A stretch of 64,000 bases of DNA from the NCBI GenBank assembly GCA_964398295.1, contig CAYNMW010000003.1:5115-69114 (forward strand). The letters are read 5' to 3'. Both the position numbers and the translations under genes were made by a program. Of this stretch, positions 1 to 12,300 are shown piece after piece. Every line of letters starts with the position of its first letter. Position 1 is the stretch's first letter. This stretch comes from CALFUK01 sp964398295 (lineage in GTDB: Bacteria > Bacteroidota > Bacteroidia > Chitinophagales > Saprospiraceae). The notes beneath the pieces were generated by a model. It did no database searches. It worked only from the letters and a program-made list of their open reading frames with translations, and was not told the origin of the DNA.

Positions 1-250
1 TATCCAACACAACTATGTCAAATCGTTTTTTCAATGAGCCTAAAGTGATTTGCTTCTCTACTAGGATTCTTGTCTTAGAACAGTCTTTTTGTTCGATGAG
101 AAACCACAATATCAATTGCCTCACATACTCTTCAGGTGTGAGAATGATCAATTTTTTCCTTATAGGGTCAAATACTTTATCATGAATGCCCACTCGGCTG
201 ATTTGAAGATTATGCTTAGCACTTTGAAGGTCTAGTTCAATGGGGATCAT
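1..250 (-). CDS. HsdR N-terminal-domain-like protein (HSDR_N_2 family), 3' end outside window
   Basis: I translated this from the minus strand; about 83 residues are visible. The protein starts MIPIELDLQ and contains ILTPEEYVRQ, a hydrophobic helix, IAVEK-type residues (ILVEKQI), and LKKRFDIVVLD, where the window ends. This order matches the short Bacteroidota protein annotated as type I restriction enzyme R N-terminal domain (HSDR_N_2), a PD-(D/E)xK-fold family usually about 150 residues long; the final Asp would belong to the nuclease-like core. It is widespread in Bacteroidota genomes and need not be part of a restriction system. The ATG overlaps the TGA of the upstream 776-aa gene as ATGA, which indicates translational coupling. 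Function is unproven. Confidence 0.7.
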   Translation of the reverse strand, partial: MIPIELDLQSAKHNLQISRVGIHDKVFDPIRKKLIILTPEEYVRQLILWFLIEQKDCSKTRILVEKQITLGSLKKRFDIVVLD

Positions 251-2577
251 TCATGTACGAATTCTGGAATAGGGCTTGTTTGTGTGTGAATATCTACCAG
301 TAATGGTTCATTGGATTTTGTGAGTAGTAAACTGGTGTCATTCCCATTCATTATTTCTGAAAGGCTAATTGATTGCACATTCATTCCCGACCGTTTCATT
401 AAATCAATTACGTGTAACTGCCAATCTAGAGATGCAGAATTAGCGGGATCCAATACTCCATCCTGCACAAGAATTTGAATGGAAGAAGGATTATTTAATA
501 AGATATCTTCGAGAGAATAATTCAAGTCATTATCCAATACAAATTCCTTAAATACCAGGTGTTCATTGGTTTCTAATAATTTAATGTTGAGTAGTTTATG
601 TAGAAAACTAACTATAAATATATCTCCGCAATTAAAAATTTGGATCCTATGCTGGTAGCTTACTAGTTTTTGAGACAGCGTTCTACAAAAATTTAAGTGA
701 TCTTCATCAGTTTGTATTTTTGGATGTTTTAAGTAAGAATTACTATCAATTTGTATTTGCGAATCTGCTGACGTTGTGTACTGAAGCTTGATAAATTCTT
801 TGCCATTTGAAGCTATCATCGATTCCATTGCTGGTTGACCCACCAAGTCGACATGAATGTGCAAATCCCAAGACTCATTTATGCGATCACTTTGACTCAA
901 TATTTCTTTTCGAATAAAACACAATGGTAGAAGTTCGTTCACTTCTGTTAGCATTGGATAGATAGACAATGAATGTTCCTTAAATTTCTTTTGGAATAAT
1001 TTTTTGTATAAATCTTGATTCGAAACCTTCAATTTTTCAATGTGAGTTCTAATGAAGTAATGTTGTAAATTGTTGAGGCTTTCTTTTTCAATTGCCTCTT
1101 GCTTCTTAACTTCTTCGATATACTTAGCGATACTCTCCTTTATATCAACAGCAGGTTTTGAAATTGCCTTTAAAATATTGATATAATATTCCTTGAAAAT
1201 TTCTGGCCAATGCGAATTGTCAGGTATTTGTTCCGCTAAGCTTAGGATGATCAACTTTTCAAGGCTGTTTAAGGTGTTTAGCTCTTTCTTCCAGGAAATG
1301 AAGGATGGATAAGTCTGATTCATTAGTAATAAAGACTCAATCATTTCTTTTACTTTAAGTAAATATTGATAACTACTTTGTAGGTTAAAAGATTTGTCTG
1401 AACCGATTGTTTCTAATAAGTTGTACTCATTCAATTCTTTGTAGAATCGTCTCAATTCACTTAAAATTTCTGTGAATATGGCAGGACAATTTTGTGCATT
1501 TAGTTGATTGAATTGTTGTTGTCCTTCAAGCTGTTTTTGTTTTATCAGATCGCTAATGTGTGACTGTAAAATCGTTCTTAAAGATTTAATATTTGGCTCG
1601 ATTGTACTTTCCTCTGAGATTGAATATTCAGCAAATAATTTTGGAAATTCAGTTGAAAACTCACTTAGCCAATTGTCAAATTCTATTTCAATAGCATACT
1701 TGTAATTTTCTTTTTGAGTTCTTGATTGAATGCCAGATGTCAATTTGTCAAACAGTGAACCTGTTTTTTCAATTTCAGCTTGAAGAGTGGAAAGTTTTTC
1801 ACCCAATGTATGTAAGCTTCTCAATTGACGAGTTGCCTTCTTATGCTCGTTTTGGAGTTGTGATTTCCAATTTTCTTTGTAAGCATTTATATTATTTAAG
1901 AATAAAATAGTGAGTTCATTTATCTTCCTTGATAAATCTTCTAAAGGGATAATTGTTTGTCCATTAGAATTTGAAGTGTATTCATCTACATAATTGATTT
2001 GCTTCAGTAAGTTAAATTCGGATCTAAACAGCTTTGCAAATTTTTGAACCAATTCATTTAGTTCTGTAAATTCAATATCGGTACCATTAAACAAATGTGC
2101 TGGAATGCAGTACTCCAGAATAGGCATATACAACTGAAATTCTTGTATAGGCTGAGCAGATGTTAGTTTCCATAGTGATGAACTATTGTTTTGATAAATT
2201 TCCTCAAAGTAATCGGTTGCTTCTGAAAAGTACCTGTCAACAGACTTAGCTGAGCTACTCCATTCCAATCGTTTGTGGACATTACTTTGTTTCTTGTATG
2301 CTAGTCTCCATTTATTGATGCATTCTTTAGTGATAAACTCATTATCGATGTGCATTGCTAATTTGTAATTAGAGCTAACTAACTCGAAGAGTTGTCTCAA
2401 ATCCTTTGCGTTACAAGACGTCACAATGACACGTTTGTTGGTTTTAATTGCTTCTAGAATGAGACTGTGAAAGACTTCTATAAGAGTAGATTTATAGGAA
2501 AACCTTATGTCTTTGGAATCTTCTTGTTGACGTGTAATTGTCAACATAGATGGATGAGATAATACTGCGTTCATCAA
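247..2577 (-). CDS. Probable degenerate superfamily-1 helicase-like protein
   Basis: This is a 776-residue cytoplasmic protein without signal peptide or membrane segment, rich in helical, coiled-coil-like sequence between about residues 90 and 540. I do not recognise it as a named family. The N-terminal stretch around residues 25-55 (YKSTLIEVFHSLI, then NKRVIVTSCNAK) resembles motif I and Ia of DUF4011-like SF1 helicases, where GPPGTGKST is followed by KRVLVTS, but the glycines of the P-loop are missing. Near residues 560-605, NELLPLCF then WDLHIHVDLVGQPAMES resembles the segment before and including Walker B (DEASQ), again with the acidic pair lost. If this reading is right, it is a pseudo-helicase. 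The start is ATG. It overlaps the downstream HSDR_N_2 gene by four bases, so the two are probably co-translated. Confidence 0.5.
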   Translation of the reverse strand: MMNAVLSHPSMLTITRQQEDSKDIRFSYKSTLIEVFHSLILEAIKTNKRVIVTSCNAKDLRQLFELVSSNYKLAMHIDNEFITKECINKWRLAYKKQSNVHKRLEWSSSAKSVDRYFSEATDYFEEIYQNNSSSLWKLTSAQPIQEFQLYMPILEYCIPAHLFNGTDIEFTELNELVQKFAKLFRSEFNLLKQINYVDEYTSNSNGQTIIPLEDLSRKINELTILFLNNINAYKENWKSQLQNEHKKATRQLRSLHTLGEKLSTLQAEIEKTGSLFDKLTSGIQSRTQKENYKYAIEIEFDNWLSEFSTEFPKLFAEYSISEESTIEPNIKSLRTILQSHISDLIKQKQLEGQQQFNQLNAQNCPAIFTEILSELRRFYKELNEYNLLETIGSDKSFNLQSSYQYLLKVKEMIESLLLMNQTYPSFISWKKELNTLNSLEKLIILSLAEQIPDNSHWPEIFKEYYINILKAISKPAVDIKESIAKYIEEVKKQEAIEKESLNNLQHYFIRTHIEKLKVSNQDLYKKLFQKKFKEHSLSIYPMLTEVNELLPLCFIRKEILSQSDRINESWDLHIHVDLVGQPAMESMIASNGKEFIKLQYTTSADSQIQIDSNSYLKHPKIQTDEDHLNFCRTLSQKLVSYQHRIQIFNCGDIFIVSFLHKLLNIKLLETNEHLVFKEFVLDNDLNYSLEDILLNNPSSIQILVQDGVLDPANSASLDWQLHVIDLMKRSGMNVQSISLSEIMNGNDTSLLLTKSNEPLLVDIHTQTSPIPEFVHE

Positions 2578-2678
2578 TGTAGTGGCTTATTTTGACTACT
2601 AAAGTATTAAATATTTCTATATATATTGAGAAATGTAATGTATATGTCATTCAAAAGGAGTAAGAAAGGAGCTTTTTC

Positions 2679-3269
2679 TTAATTTGTTAAGCCTCCACCT
2701 TCTTGTACTTCTCCGTTCTTGTATTCATATTGCATAATGAGATTTTCTTCCTCATCAAAATATTGCAGTGTCCCATTTAGCTTACCATTAGTGTTATTAC
2801 CTTTTTGGGTCATTTTACCCATGTCATTCCAAATCCTAAATACACCTTCCTGCACGCCTTCTACATAGTTAATTTCCTTCAAAGGTCTTCCATATTTGTA
2901 TTCACCATACAAACCATGATATTGGTTGTTTAAATATTCAACTCTCTTCTCTAGTTGACCTCTTTTATTGAATTCTAGATGTGCTCCATTCAACACACCA
3001 TTTATATAACCGGTTATCGATTTGATGCTTTCATTATCATGAAAAATTGTCCATGATCCATCTTTTTTGGCGTTTCTAATGATGCCCTGTTCAAGCATTT
3101 TACCGTCAGCACTTTTCTTTGTTACTAATCGAGCTTCAGAGCCTGGAATTTTCGTTTCGGTAAATCCTTGGAGATTAAGACTCGCACCTGATGCTGCTGG
3201 GCTGTTATTTCCACAAGAGAGAAGAAAGCTTGTTAAAAGCAAAGCAAAAAAAAGATATAAATTATTCAT
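2679..3269 (-). CDS. MORN-repeat lipoprotein
   Basis: The protein is 196 residues long, with a lipoprotein signal peptide (hydrophobic core then LLSC, Cys19 as lipidation site), so it is exported and membrane anchored. Residues about 60-190 carry four to five MORN_2-type repeats of the form G-x-W/F-x-x-[YF] followed by a short G-rich link (for example DGSWTIFHDN, HGLYGEYKYG, EGVFRIWNDMG, NGTLQYFDEE). Such YwqK-like MORN lipoproteins are very common in Bacteroidota; a cellular role is not established. It lies 101 bp downstream of the start of the 776-aa gene and reads towards it. A terminator for the next gene sits just upstream, so it is probably transcribed alone from the 3270-3317 interval. 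Confidence 0.8.
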   Translation of the reverse strand: MNNLYLFFALLLTSFLLSCGNNSPAASGASLNLQGFTETKIPGSEARLVTKKSADGKMLEQGIIRNAKKDGSWTIFHDNESIKSITGYINGVLNGAHLEFNKRGQLEKRVEYLNNQYHGLYGEYKYGRPLKEINYVEGVQEGVFRIWNDMGKMTQKGNNTNGKLNGTLQYFDEEENLIMQYEYKNGEVQEGGGLTN

Positions 3270-3317
3270 TGTCAGAACGTACTATTCTTTCACAAAATAC
3301 AACAGAAATTCTTGCAT

Positions 3318-3352
3318 AAAAAAAAGGTCCAGGATTATTATCCTGGACCTTT
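3318..3352 (-). terminator. Rho-independent terminator of the 3094-aa gene
   Basis: A perfect 13-bp stem (AAAGGTCCAGGAT, 3323-3335, paired with 3340-3352) closes a 4-nt loop. Read on the minus strand the stem is followed by a run of eight T (3318-3325 on plus are all A). It lies about 40 bp past the stop codon of the giant gene, which is the expected place. Confidence 0.9.
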
Positions 3353-3391
3353 ACACAGTTATTTTAAAGATTTGAGATCTATCTCACGTTA

Positions 3392-6300
3392 TTATGGTGT
3401 ACAGCCTTCAATGATTGCATGGAATTCACCTCCAATGCCTATTTCGAAACCAATCAATAGTTCAACACTATTGCCAGCTGAAAAGGTGACATTAGAACCT
3501 GGACAAACAATACCATCTGATGTGATATTATTTTGTGCTTCATAAATTCCATCAGGAATACACATACCTGGACCAGGTACATATAAATCAAACGGACAAT
3601 CACTACAAGCTTCAACTACTACACTTGTTCCTAAGAGATTGATAGCTCCACAAGCACCTTGCGAAATTAGCTCTAGGTTAATGGTAGAAATTGGATCAAC
3701 ACCTAACATTAAAAAGTCAAGGTTAAATGTAGCCGGATCAAATATCAATGTATGCATAGCGAAATCACCAGCCATCTGTATATTAAACGATGGGGTTGTA
3801 CTTGTAGCTATTACTGTATTTGCTGGGCCTGTCGTCAGAACATATAATATGATAGAACCTGGAGGAACATTTGTTCCTACTGGAACAGCTGTGAAGATTG
3901 CTTCCATTCCATTATCAGGATCTGCACAACCAACTACTTCTGATTCAATTAAACCACCAGCATTAGCGAAGCAACATTCCGTAACGGATACAGGTGCTCC
4001 AACTAAATCAATATCAAAACAAATACATGCGTCAATTATTTCGCCTACCGCAGATAGAGCGGAAACGTCGCACTGACTTGGGTCATATACAACAGGATGA
4101 ATAGTGAAGTCACCAGTCATTCCAATCACAAATTCTGGAATACTGTCAACTTGCAATATGTTACCACTAGCATCAACCAATAGATATACAAGACTGTCAC
4201 CCGCAGGTACGACTTGTCCCATTGGAATAGCATTTCTTCTCGTTGTGGCACCAGGCATCAGACAATCATCCTGACTTCCTTCAATAACTATACCAGCACT
4301 TGCGTTAGAACAAACCTGAATTCCTTCAGGATCATGGTCATCACCACCGAGTATATCAGCTAAATCATCATTGTTTGTTACATCATCTGGTGTAGCGTTA
4401 TCTCCAGGAGTACTGTCAATATCAGTAGGTGGAGTGTTACCCGGATTCGTATCGTTATCAGCTGATAAGATTTCGGAATCATTTAGAACGATTCCATTAC
4501 CAACTGTTGGATCAATCTGGAATGTAATTGTCACCGTACTAGATGCACCAACTGCCAAGAACGGAATTGCATTATTCAATACTGCATCAGCACCTACTTG
4601 AGTCCAATTTGCATCAGCGAGGACTAAACCAGCTGGGATGTAATCAATAACGCCAACATTAAATGCATTGACATTACCTTGGTTAACAACCATAATATCA
4701 AATGTTACAACATCGCCTGGCATATAAGGACCAGGTGTATTTGCATTAACAGTCTTAATTAAGGCTAAATCAAATACATCAGGATCTTGCTCAACTGTAA
4801 TCATAGCTGGATCGTGATCATCACCACCCATCGTATCTGTAACTACATCGTCATTCGGAAGATCCGTTGGTGTAGCATTATCACCTGGTGTACTATCTAC
4901 ATCTGTAGGAGGTGTATCACCTGGGTTCGTATTATTATCAGCTGCTAATATTTCAGCATCATTGATAATTGTGGTACCAGCAAATGTGGCATCAATTAAA
5001 AATGTAATTGTAGTAGTTGTTGATGCACCTGCTGCTAAGAAAGCAATAGGATTATTCAACGTTGCAGTTGTACCACTCAATGTCCAATTGGCATCAACCA
5101 AAGTAAGACCTGCTGGAATGTAATCAATAACTCCAACGTTAAATGCATCGACTGATCCTTGATTGATAACTTCAATGTCAAAAGTTACTAAATCTCCTGG
5201 TTCAAAAACTGGTCCAGGCGTGTTAGCATTTATCATCTTCGTTAATGCAAGATCAAATATCTCTACAGTGATCAATTCTGGATCATGATCATCTTCATCT
5301 GTAACAGGATCCATATCATTTGGATCACCAGTTCCATCACCTGTAAGTACATCATCTGAAGGGGTATCAGGATTACCACCTGCATCATTGCCATTGACAG
5401 TATCTGGTGTACTATCTACATCAGCACCATCATCCACTGAGATCTCAGCAAAGTTAACAATGTCACCACCTGCAAAGGCTGGATCAATGGTAAGAACAAT
5501 ATCAACCATTTCACATGTACCAATTGCAACAGCAGGAATAACATTCGTAACCATACCTATACCAGCTGGAGCCCAGCCATTCGCATCATTGACACTTAAT
5601 GTCATATCTGCAGGTATATAATCAGTCACAACTACGTTAGCTGCATTTAGAGAACCTTGATTACAAACAGTAATCGTGTAAGCGACATCATCACCAGGGA
5701 TATAAGGTCCTGCTGAACTTTCTTCCTTAATCAAAGCAAGATCATATAATTGCTCAACGACAATTGCTTCAGGATCTTCATCATCACCGCCATCGGTCTC
5801 TGTAAAATCATCGTCATCTGGAAAATCATCAGGTTGTGAATTATCACCAGGTGTACTATCTACATCATTACCATCATCAGCAGTAATTTCTGCATTGTTT
5901 ACTAAGATGTTGCCTTGGAATGCAGGATCAATTGTAAGTGTAATTGGTACGTCAACGCATGCTCCAACAACTAAAGTTGGTATCGTGTTGGTCACAGGAC
6001 CAGCACTTGGACCAGCCCAGCCATTCATGTCAGCTGCACTTAACGTTAAGCCCGCAGGCAAGTTATCTGCAATTTGAACATTAGCTGCATCTAGGGTACC
6101 TTGATTACAAACTGTAATTGTAAAATCGACATCGTCTCCAGGCATATAAGGCCCAGAAGAAGTTTCTACTTTGATAAGTGCTAAATCATAAATCTGACCA
6201 ATTACGATTGGTTCTGGATCATGATCATCTCCACCAGCAGTATCTGCGATGTCATCGTTATTAGCAAGATCATTTGGCGTCGCCATATCACCTGGTGTAC

Positions 6301-9300
6301 TATCCACATCTGTCGGTGGCGTATTGCCAGGATTCGTATCATCATCCGCTGAAGAGATTTCAGCATCATTTACAAGCATGGTGCCCATAAATGCTGGATC
6401 TATTTGGAATGTGATTGTCAGTGTATTTGATGCTCCAGGAGCAAGGAATGAAATTGGATTATTCAATGACGCCGTAGTGCCACTTAATGTCCAGTTTGCA
6501 TCTGCAAGAATTAATCCTGCAGGTACATAATCATCAACACCTATGTTGAATGCATTGAGTGTACCTTGATTAGTTACCACAATATCATATGTAATGATAT
6601 CACCTGGTGCGTAAGGTCCAGGAGTGTTGGCATTAACTGTTTTAGCTAGTGCTAAATCAAAAATCTCAACTACTATTGGTTCTGGATCTTGATCATCTCC
6701 ACCTGCTGTGTCAGCAGTATCATCATTGTCTGCTAAATCATCTGGTGTAGCATCATCACTTGGTGCACTATCAATATCTGTTGGTGGAGTGTTACCAGGA
6801 TTCGTATCATCATCTGCTGAAGCAATTTCAGCATCATTAATAAGTGTACCTGAAACACCAGGATCAACAGTGAATGTAATTGTTTGTGTAGTCGTCGCAC
6901 CAGCTGCTAAAAATGGAATCGGAGCATTTAAGGTAGCAATACCTCCTGCTGCTGTCCAGTTTGCATCAGCCAATGTAAGACCTGTTGGTATATCATCTAA
7001 CAAGCCAATGTTAAATGCATTTACACCACCTTGATTAAATACATTAATATCAAATGTTACTACACTGCCTGGCATAAAAGGACCAGGTGTTGCTGCATTT
7101 AATGTTTTTGTTAATGCTAAATCAAAAATTTCAACTACTATTGGTTCTGGATCTTGATCATCTCCACCTGCTGTATCAGCAGTATCATCATTATTAGGTA
7201 AATCATCTGGAGTGGCATCATCACCCGGTGTACTATCGATATCTGTTGGTGGTGTGTTAGCAGGATTCGTATCGTCATCCGCTGAAGCAATTTCAGCATC
7301 GTTGATAAGCGTACCTGAAACACCAGAATCAACAATAAACGTAATTGTCTGTGTTGTTGAACCTCCAACTGGAATAAAAGGAATTGGATTATTCAACGTG
7401 GCTACTCCGCCAGCTGCTGTCCAATTTGCATCCGCAAGTGTAAGACCTGCAGGAATGTCATCTAAAAGTCCAATGTTGAATGCATTGAGCGTTCCTTGAT
7501 TGAATACATTAATATCAAATGTTACTGGACTACCTGGAGAAAAAGGACCAGGAGTTGCTGCACTTAATGTTTTCGTTAATGCTAAATCAAAAATTTCAAC
7601 TACAATATCTTCAGGATCATGGTCATCCTCATCGGTAGGACCGACAGCATCACCTGGATCACCTGTTCCATCACCTGTTAATACATCATCAGAAGCAGTA
7701 TTAACAGCACCACCTGGGTCGTTACCATTAACTGCATCAGGAGCACTATCAATATCATCTCCACTGTCAGAAGAAATTTCCGCAAAATTAATAATAGTTC
7801 CGCCTGGGAATGATGGATCAATCGTTAATACGATATCTACCATTATAGAATTACCAATAGTCGGACCAACTAATGCGTTTGTCACAGGTCCAGCAGAAGG
7901 ACCGGTCCAGCCATTTGCATCTGCAGCACTTAAAGTCATGCCAGCAGGAATGAAGTCTGTTAATGTAATTGCACCAGCATCTAAGGTTCCTTGATTCTCA
8001 ACAGTAATGGTATAAGTCACATCATCTCCAGGTTGGTAAGGACCAGCAGACAATTCTTCTTTAATCAAAGCTAAATCATAGACTTGCTCAAGAACAATGT
8101 CTTCAGGATCATGATCATCCTCATCAGTAGGACCGATAGCATCACCTGGATCACCTGTTCCATCACCTGTTAATACATCATCAGAAGCAGTATTAACAGC
8201 ACCACCTGGGTCGTTACCATTAACTGCATCCGGAGCACTATCAATATCATCACCACTATCTGAAGAAATTTCTGCAAAGTTAATTAATGTCGTACCCATG
8301 AAAGTTGGGTCAATTGTAAGGACAATATCAACAGTTGTAGAATTGCCTACTGTAGGACCAACTAAAGCATTGGTAACAGGTCCAGCAGAAGGACCAGTCC
8401 AACCATTTGCATCTGCAGCACTTAAAGTCATGCCAGCAGGAATAAAATCTGTAAGTGTAATAGCGCCAGCATCCAAGGTTCCTTGATTTGCTACCGTTAT
8501 AGTATACGTAACATCATCTCCAGGAGCAAAAGGACCAGGCGTTGCAGTTTCCTTGATCAAAGCTAAATCATAAATTTGCTCAAGAATGATGTCTTCAGGA
8601 TCATGATCATCTTCATCAGTAGGACCAATAGCATCACCTGGATCACCTGTTCCATTACCTGTTAATACATCATCAGAAGCAGTATTTACAGCACCACCTG
8701 GGTCGTTTCCGTTAACTGCATCCGGAGCACTATCAATATCATCGCCACTATCTGCAGAGATTTCTGCAAAGTTTATCAATGTTGTACCCATGAATGATGG
8801 GTCAATAGTAAGTACGATGTCAACAGTTGTAGAATTGCCAACTGTAGGACCAACTAAAGAATTGGTAACAGGACCTGCAAAAGGACCAGCCCAACCGTTA
8901 GCATCTGCAGTACTGAGCATCATGCCAGCAGGGATGAAATCTGTTATGCTAATGTTACCTGCATCTAAAGTTCCTTGATTCTGAATCGTAATTGTATAGG
9001 TTACATCATCACCAGGAGAAAAAGGACCAGGTGAAGTAGTTTCCTTGATAAGAGCAAGATCATAAATTTGCTCAAGAATAATGTCTTCAGGATCATGATC
9101 ATCTTCATCAGTAGGAGCTATAGCATCACCTGGAACACCAGTTCCATTACCTGTTAAAACATCGTCAGAAGCAGTATTAACAGCACCACCTGGGTCGTTA
9201 CCATTTACTGCATCCGTAACACTATCAATATCATCGCCACTATCTGCAGAAATTTCTGCAAAGTTTATCAATGTCGTACCCATGAATGATGGGTCGATAG

Positions 9301-12300
9301 TAAGTAAAATGTCAACAGTCGTAGAATTTCCAACTGTAGGACCAACCAAAGAATTGGTAACAGGACCTGCAAAAGGACCAGCCCAACCGTTTCCATCAGC
9401 AGTACTGAGCATCATGCCAGCAGGGATGAAATCTGTTATGCTTATGTTACCTGCATCTAAAGTACCTTGATTCTGAATCGTAATTGTGTAAAGAACATCA
9501 TCGCCAGGACTAAATGGACCAGGCGTTACAGATTCCTTGATCAATGCAAGGTCATATATTTGCTCAATAACAATCTCTTCTGGATCTTCGTCGTCACCGC
9601 CATCTGTTTCCGTAAAATCATTGTCGTCAACAAAATCATCTGGCTGTGAATTATCTCCAGGAGCACTATCAATATCGTCACCATTATCAGCAAAAATTTC
9701 TGCATTATTAACGATTGATGTTCCCATAAAATCAGGATCAATTACCATCACGATATTCAACGTACTACATGCTCCAGCTGGTAATGATGTAATGGTACTA
9801 TTTACTACTGGACCACTCAAAGGACCAGCCCAACCATTAGCATCAGCAGGTGAAAGCATTAATTCTGGTGGAATATTATCCCTGACCTGAATATTTGCAG
9901 CATCCAAAGTACCTTGATTACAAACTGTAATAGCAAATGTTACATTGTCTCCAGGACTAAATGGACCAGGAGTTACTGTTTCTTTTATCAAAGCAAGGTC
10001 ATAAATTTGACCGACTAATATTTCTTCTGGATCTTCATCATCACCGCCGTCAGTCTCAGTCAAATCGTCGTCATCACCGAAATCATCCAACATAGCAATA
10101 ACTGCTGGATCACTATCAATATCATCTCCATCATCTGCAGTGATAACTGCATTATTGACAATGCTGCTACCCATGAAAGTTGGATCAATTGTCAAGATAA
10201 TATCAAGAGGCGTACATGTACCTGCTGGAAGAGCTGGTATAATATTCGTCACTGGACCTACTAGAGGACCAGTCCATCCGTTTGTATCTGAACCACTTAA
10301 GGATAAGTCGGCAGGAATCAAATCTGTGACCTCAACATTGGCTGCGTCAATGGTTCCTTGATTACAAACTGTAATTGTAAAGGTTACATCATCACCTGGT
10401 GCAAATGGACCAGCTGAAGTTGTTTCTTTAATCAATGCTAAATCATAGAATCCACAATCAATAACTTCTGCAATAATTGGACAGCATGAAGTAATTGGGC
10501 AACCGTCAGCATCTATTGCTTCATAGAAGAAGCACATCATATCACCAACAGCACCATTCATGATTAATGTATTGTCAATGATTAATTCACATCCTACACC
10601 AACTTGATCTCCCAGACCATTAAACCAAACTACATTGCTATTCTCTAATCCAGCAGCACAAGCTATAGTTCTGGTTGTACCATCTGAACAAACTTCTAGA
10701 TTTGGAACCGGAGAGCACATAGGAGCTTCACACGGCGTAGGTAATATATCGTCAGCAGGATCTGCAGGATTAGCACCAGCTTGACATTCTACTAAGTTCG
10801 AAATACCTCCACCATCGCAATCAGCTTGAGCTATGGAACTATTTGGATTATCTATAATATATGCGCAAATTCCGATATCATTAATTAAATCAGAACAAAC
10901 TGGCTCTTTACATAAACTTGCAAGAAGAAAATGCTGTGAAGGATCGTCTGGATCTAGTCCTAAAGCCTGTGATTTAAATTGTAATTGCGAAATAGCAATA
11001 TCAACTTCAAACCAAGCAGCACCTGCTTCATTATCGGGAAGATCGGCGACATAATTTGTTTGCTTTTCAGCACCTGCACCGCTTTCTTGTCCTACAAGAG
11101 TACCAGTAGAAGCATCCCATAAAGGGGTTGTTATTGGACCATCTGCTATATCAGCATCAAAACTTGCTTGAAACCAGTTAGCTATAACTGATACAGGAAC
11201 CGCATTATCATTTGCATCTAATGCGCAAATCATAACTTGATCTTGTTCAATATCTGCTATTAAAAATGCAAAAGAACCAGGAGGAGTTGGTGAGTCAAAA
11301 TCTATCGTAGTTACAACAGTATTTACGATAGGGTCACCGACACTGCCTGAAAATCCAGCTACTTCAACCTGTATGTTTTGTGCACCATCTGCTTGACCAT
11401 ATAAAGTCTCTAAACCTCCACCATTATTATCAACAACTTGTGGCGTACCTGGTACGCTTGTATCACCTGGAGCAACATCTCCAGTTATACTATATGTAAA
11501 ATTTGGCATTTCACTACAAACGAAACTACCAGTTCCTGTATTTCCGCCTGAATATGTCGCATATTCTGGAGAACAGTCAGGATTTGGTCCTGGTATATCG
11601 TCATTTGGATTAAGAGGATTTTGATTTGCATTACATTCTATAAGATTACTTACAGATCCGCCATCACAATCTTCATTTGCTAGTGCATTTGTCGGATCAC
11701 TTGCTAGAAGTGCACAAATATTAATGCCTGCAGCAGCATCGCAATCATCAGCTGGATCAGAAGGATTTTCACCAACTTGGCATTCTATTAAGTTAGAAAT
11801 TCCACCACCATCACAATCATCTTGAGCTAAATCACTATTAGGATTATCAATGATGTAATCACAAATAGCTGGCTCATTTAAAAGATCAACACAAGTTGGT
11901 TCTTCACATAATGTAGCAAATAAGAAATGCTGTGAAGGATCATCAGGAGCAACACCTAATGCTTGTGACTTTAATTGTAATTGTGTAATTGAAATATTCA
12001 CTTCAAACCATGCAGCACCTGCTTCATTATCAGGCAGATCCGCTACGTAAGTTGTTTGTCTTACTCCACCAGGACCTTCTTGTCCTACAAGAGTAGCACT
12101 AGTTGAATCCCACGATGGAGCTATAGTCGAACCATCTGAGTTATCAGCGTCAAAGCTAGCTTGAAACCATGAATCAATTATAGAAACAGGAACCGAATCA
12201 CCATTTGCATCTAATGCGCAAACTTGTACTTGATCTTGTTCAACATCTGCAATCAAAAATGCAAATCCTCCCGGAGGAGTGGGCGCATCAAAGGTTAAAG

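Noticed and set aside
1..250. HSDR_N_2 fragment as evidence of a type I restriction system
   Set aside because: This short family is a common core protein in Bacteroidota; no HsdM or HsdS is present in the window.
7589..9556. Regular spaced repeats as a CRISPR array
   Set aside because: The period is 492 bp and in-frame inside a protein; there are no short direct repeats with unique spacers and no cas genes.
4371..11054. Many medium-length plus-strand open frames opposite the DUF11 giant
   Set aside because: They recur with the 492-bp period, have Ser/Val/Pro-biased shadow composition, and are antisense frames of the repeats.
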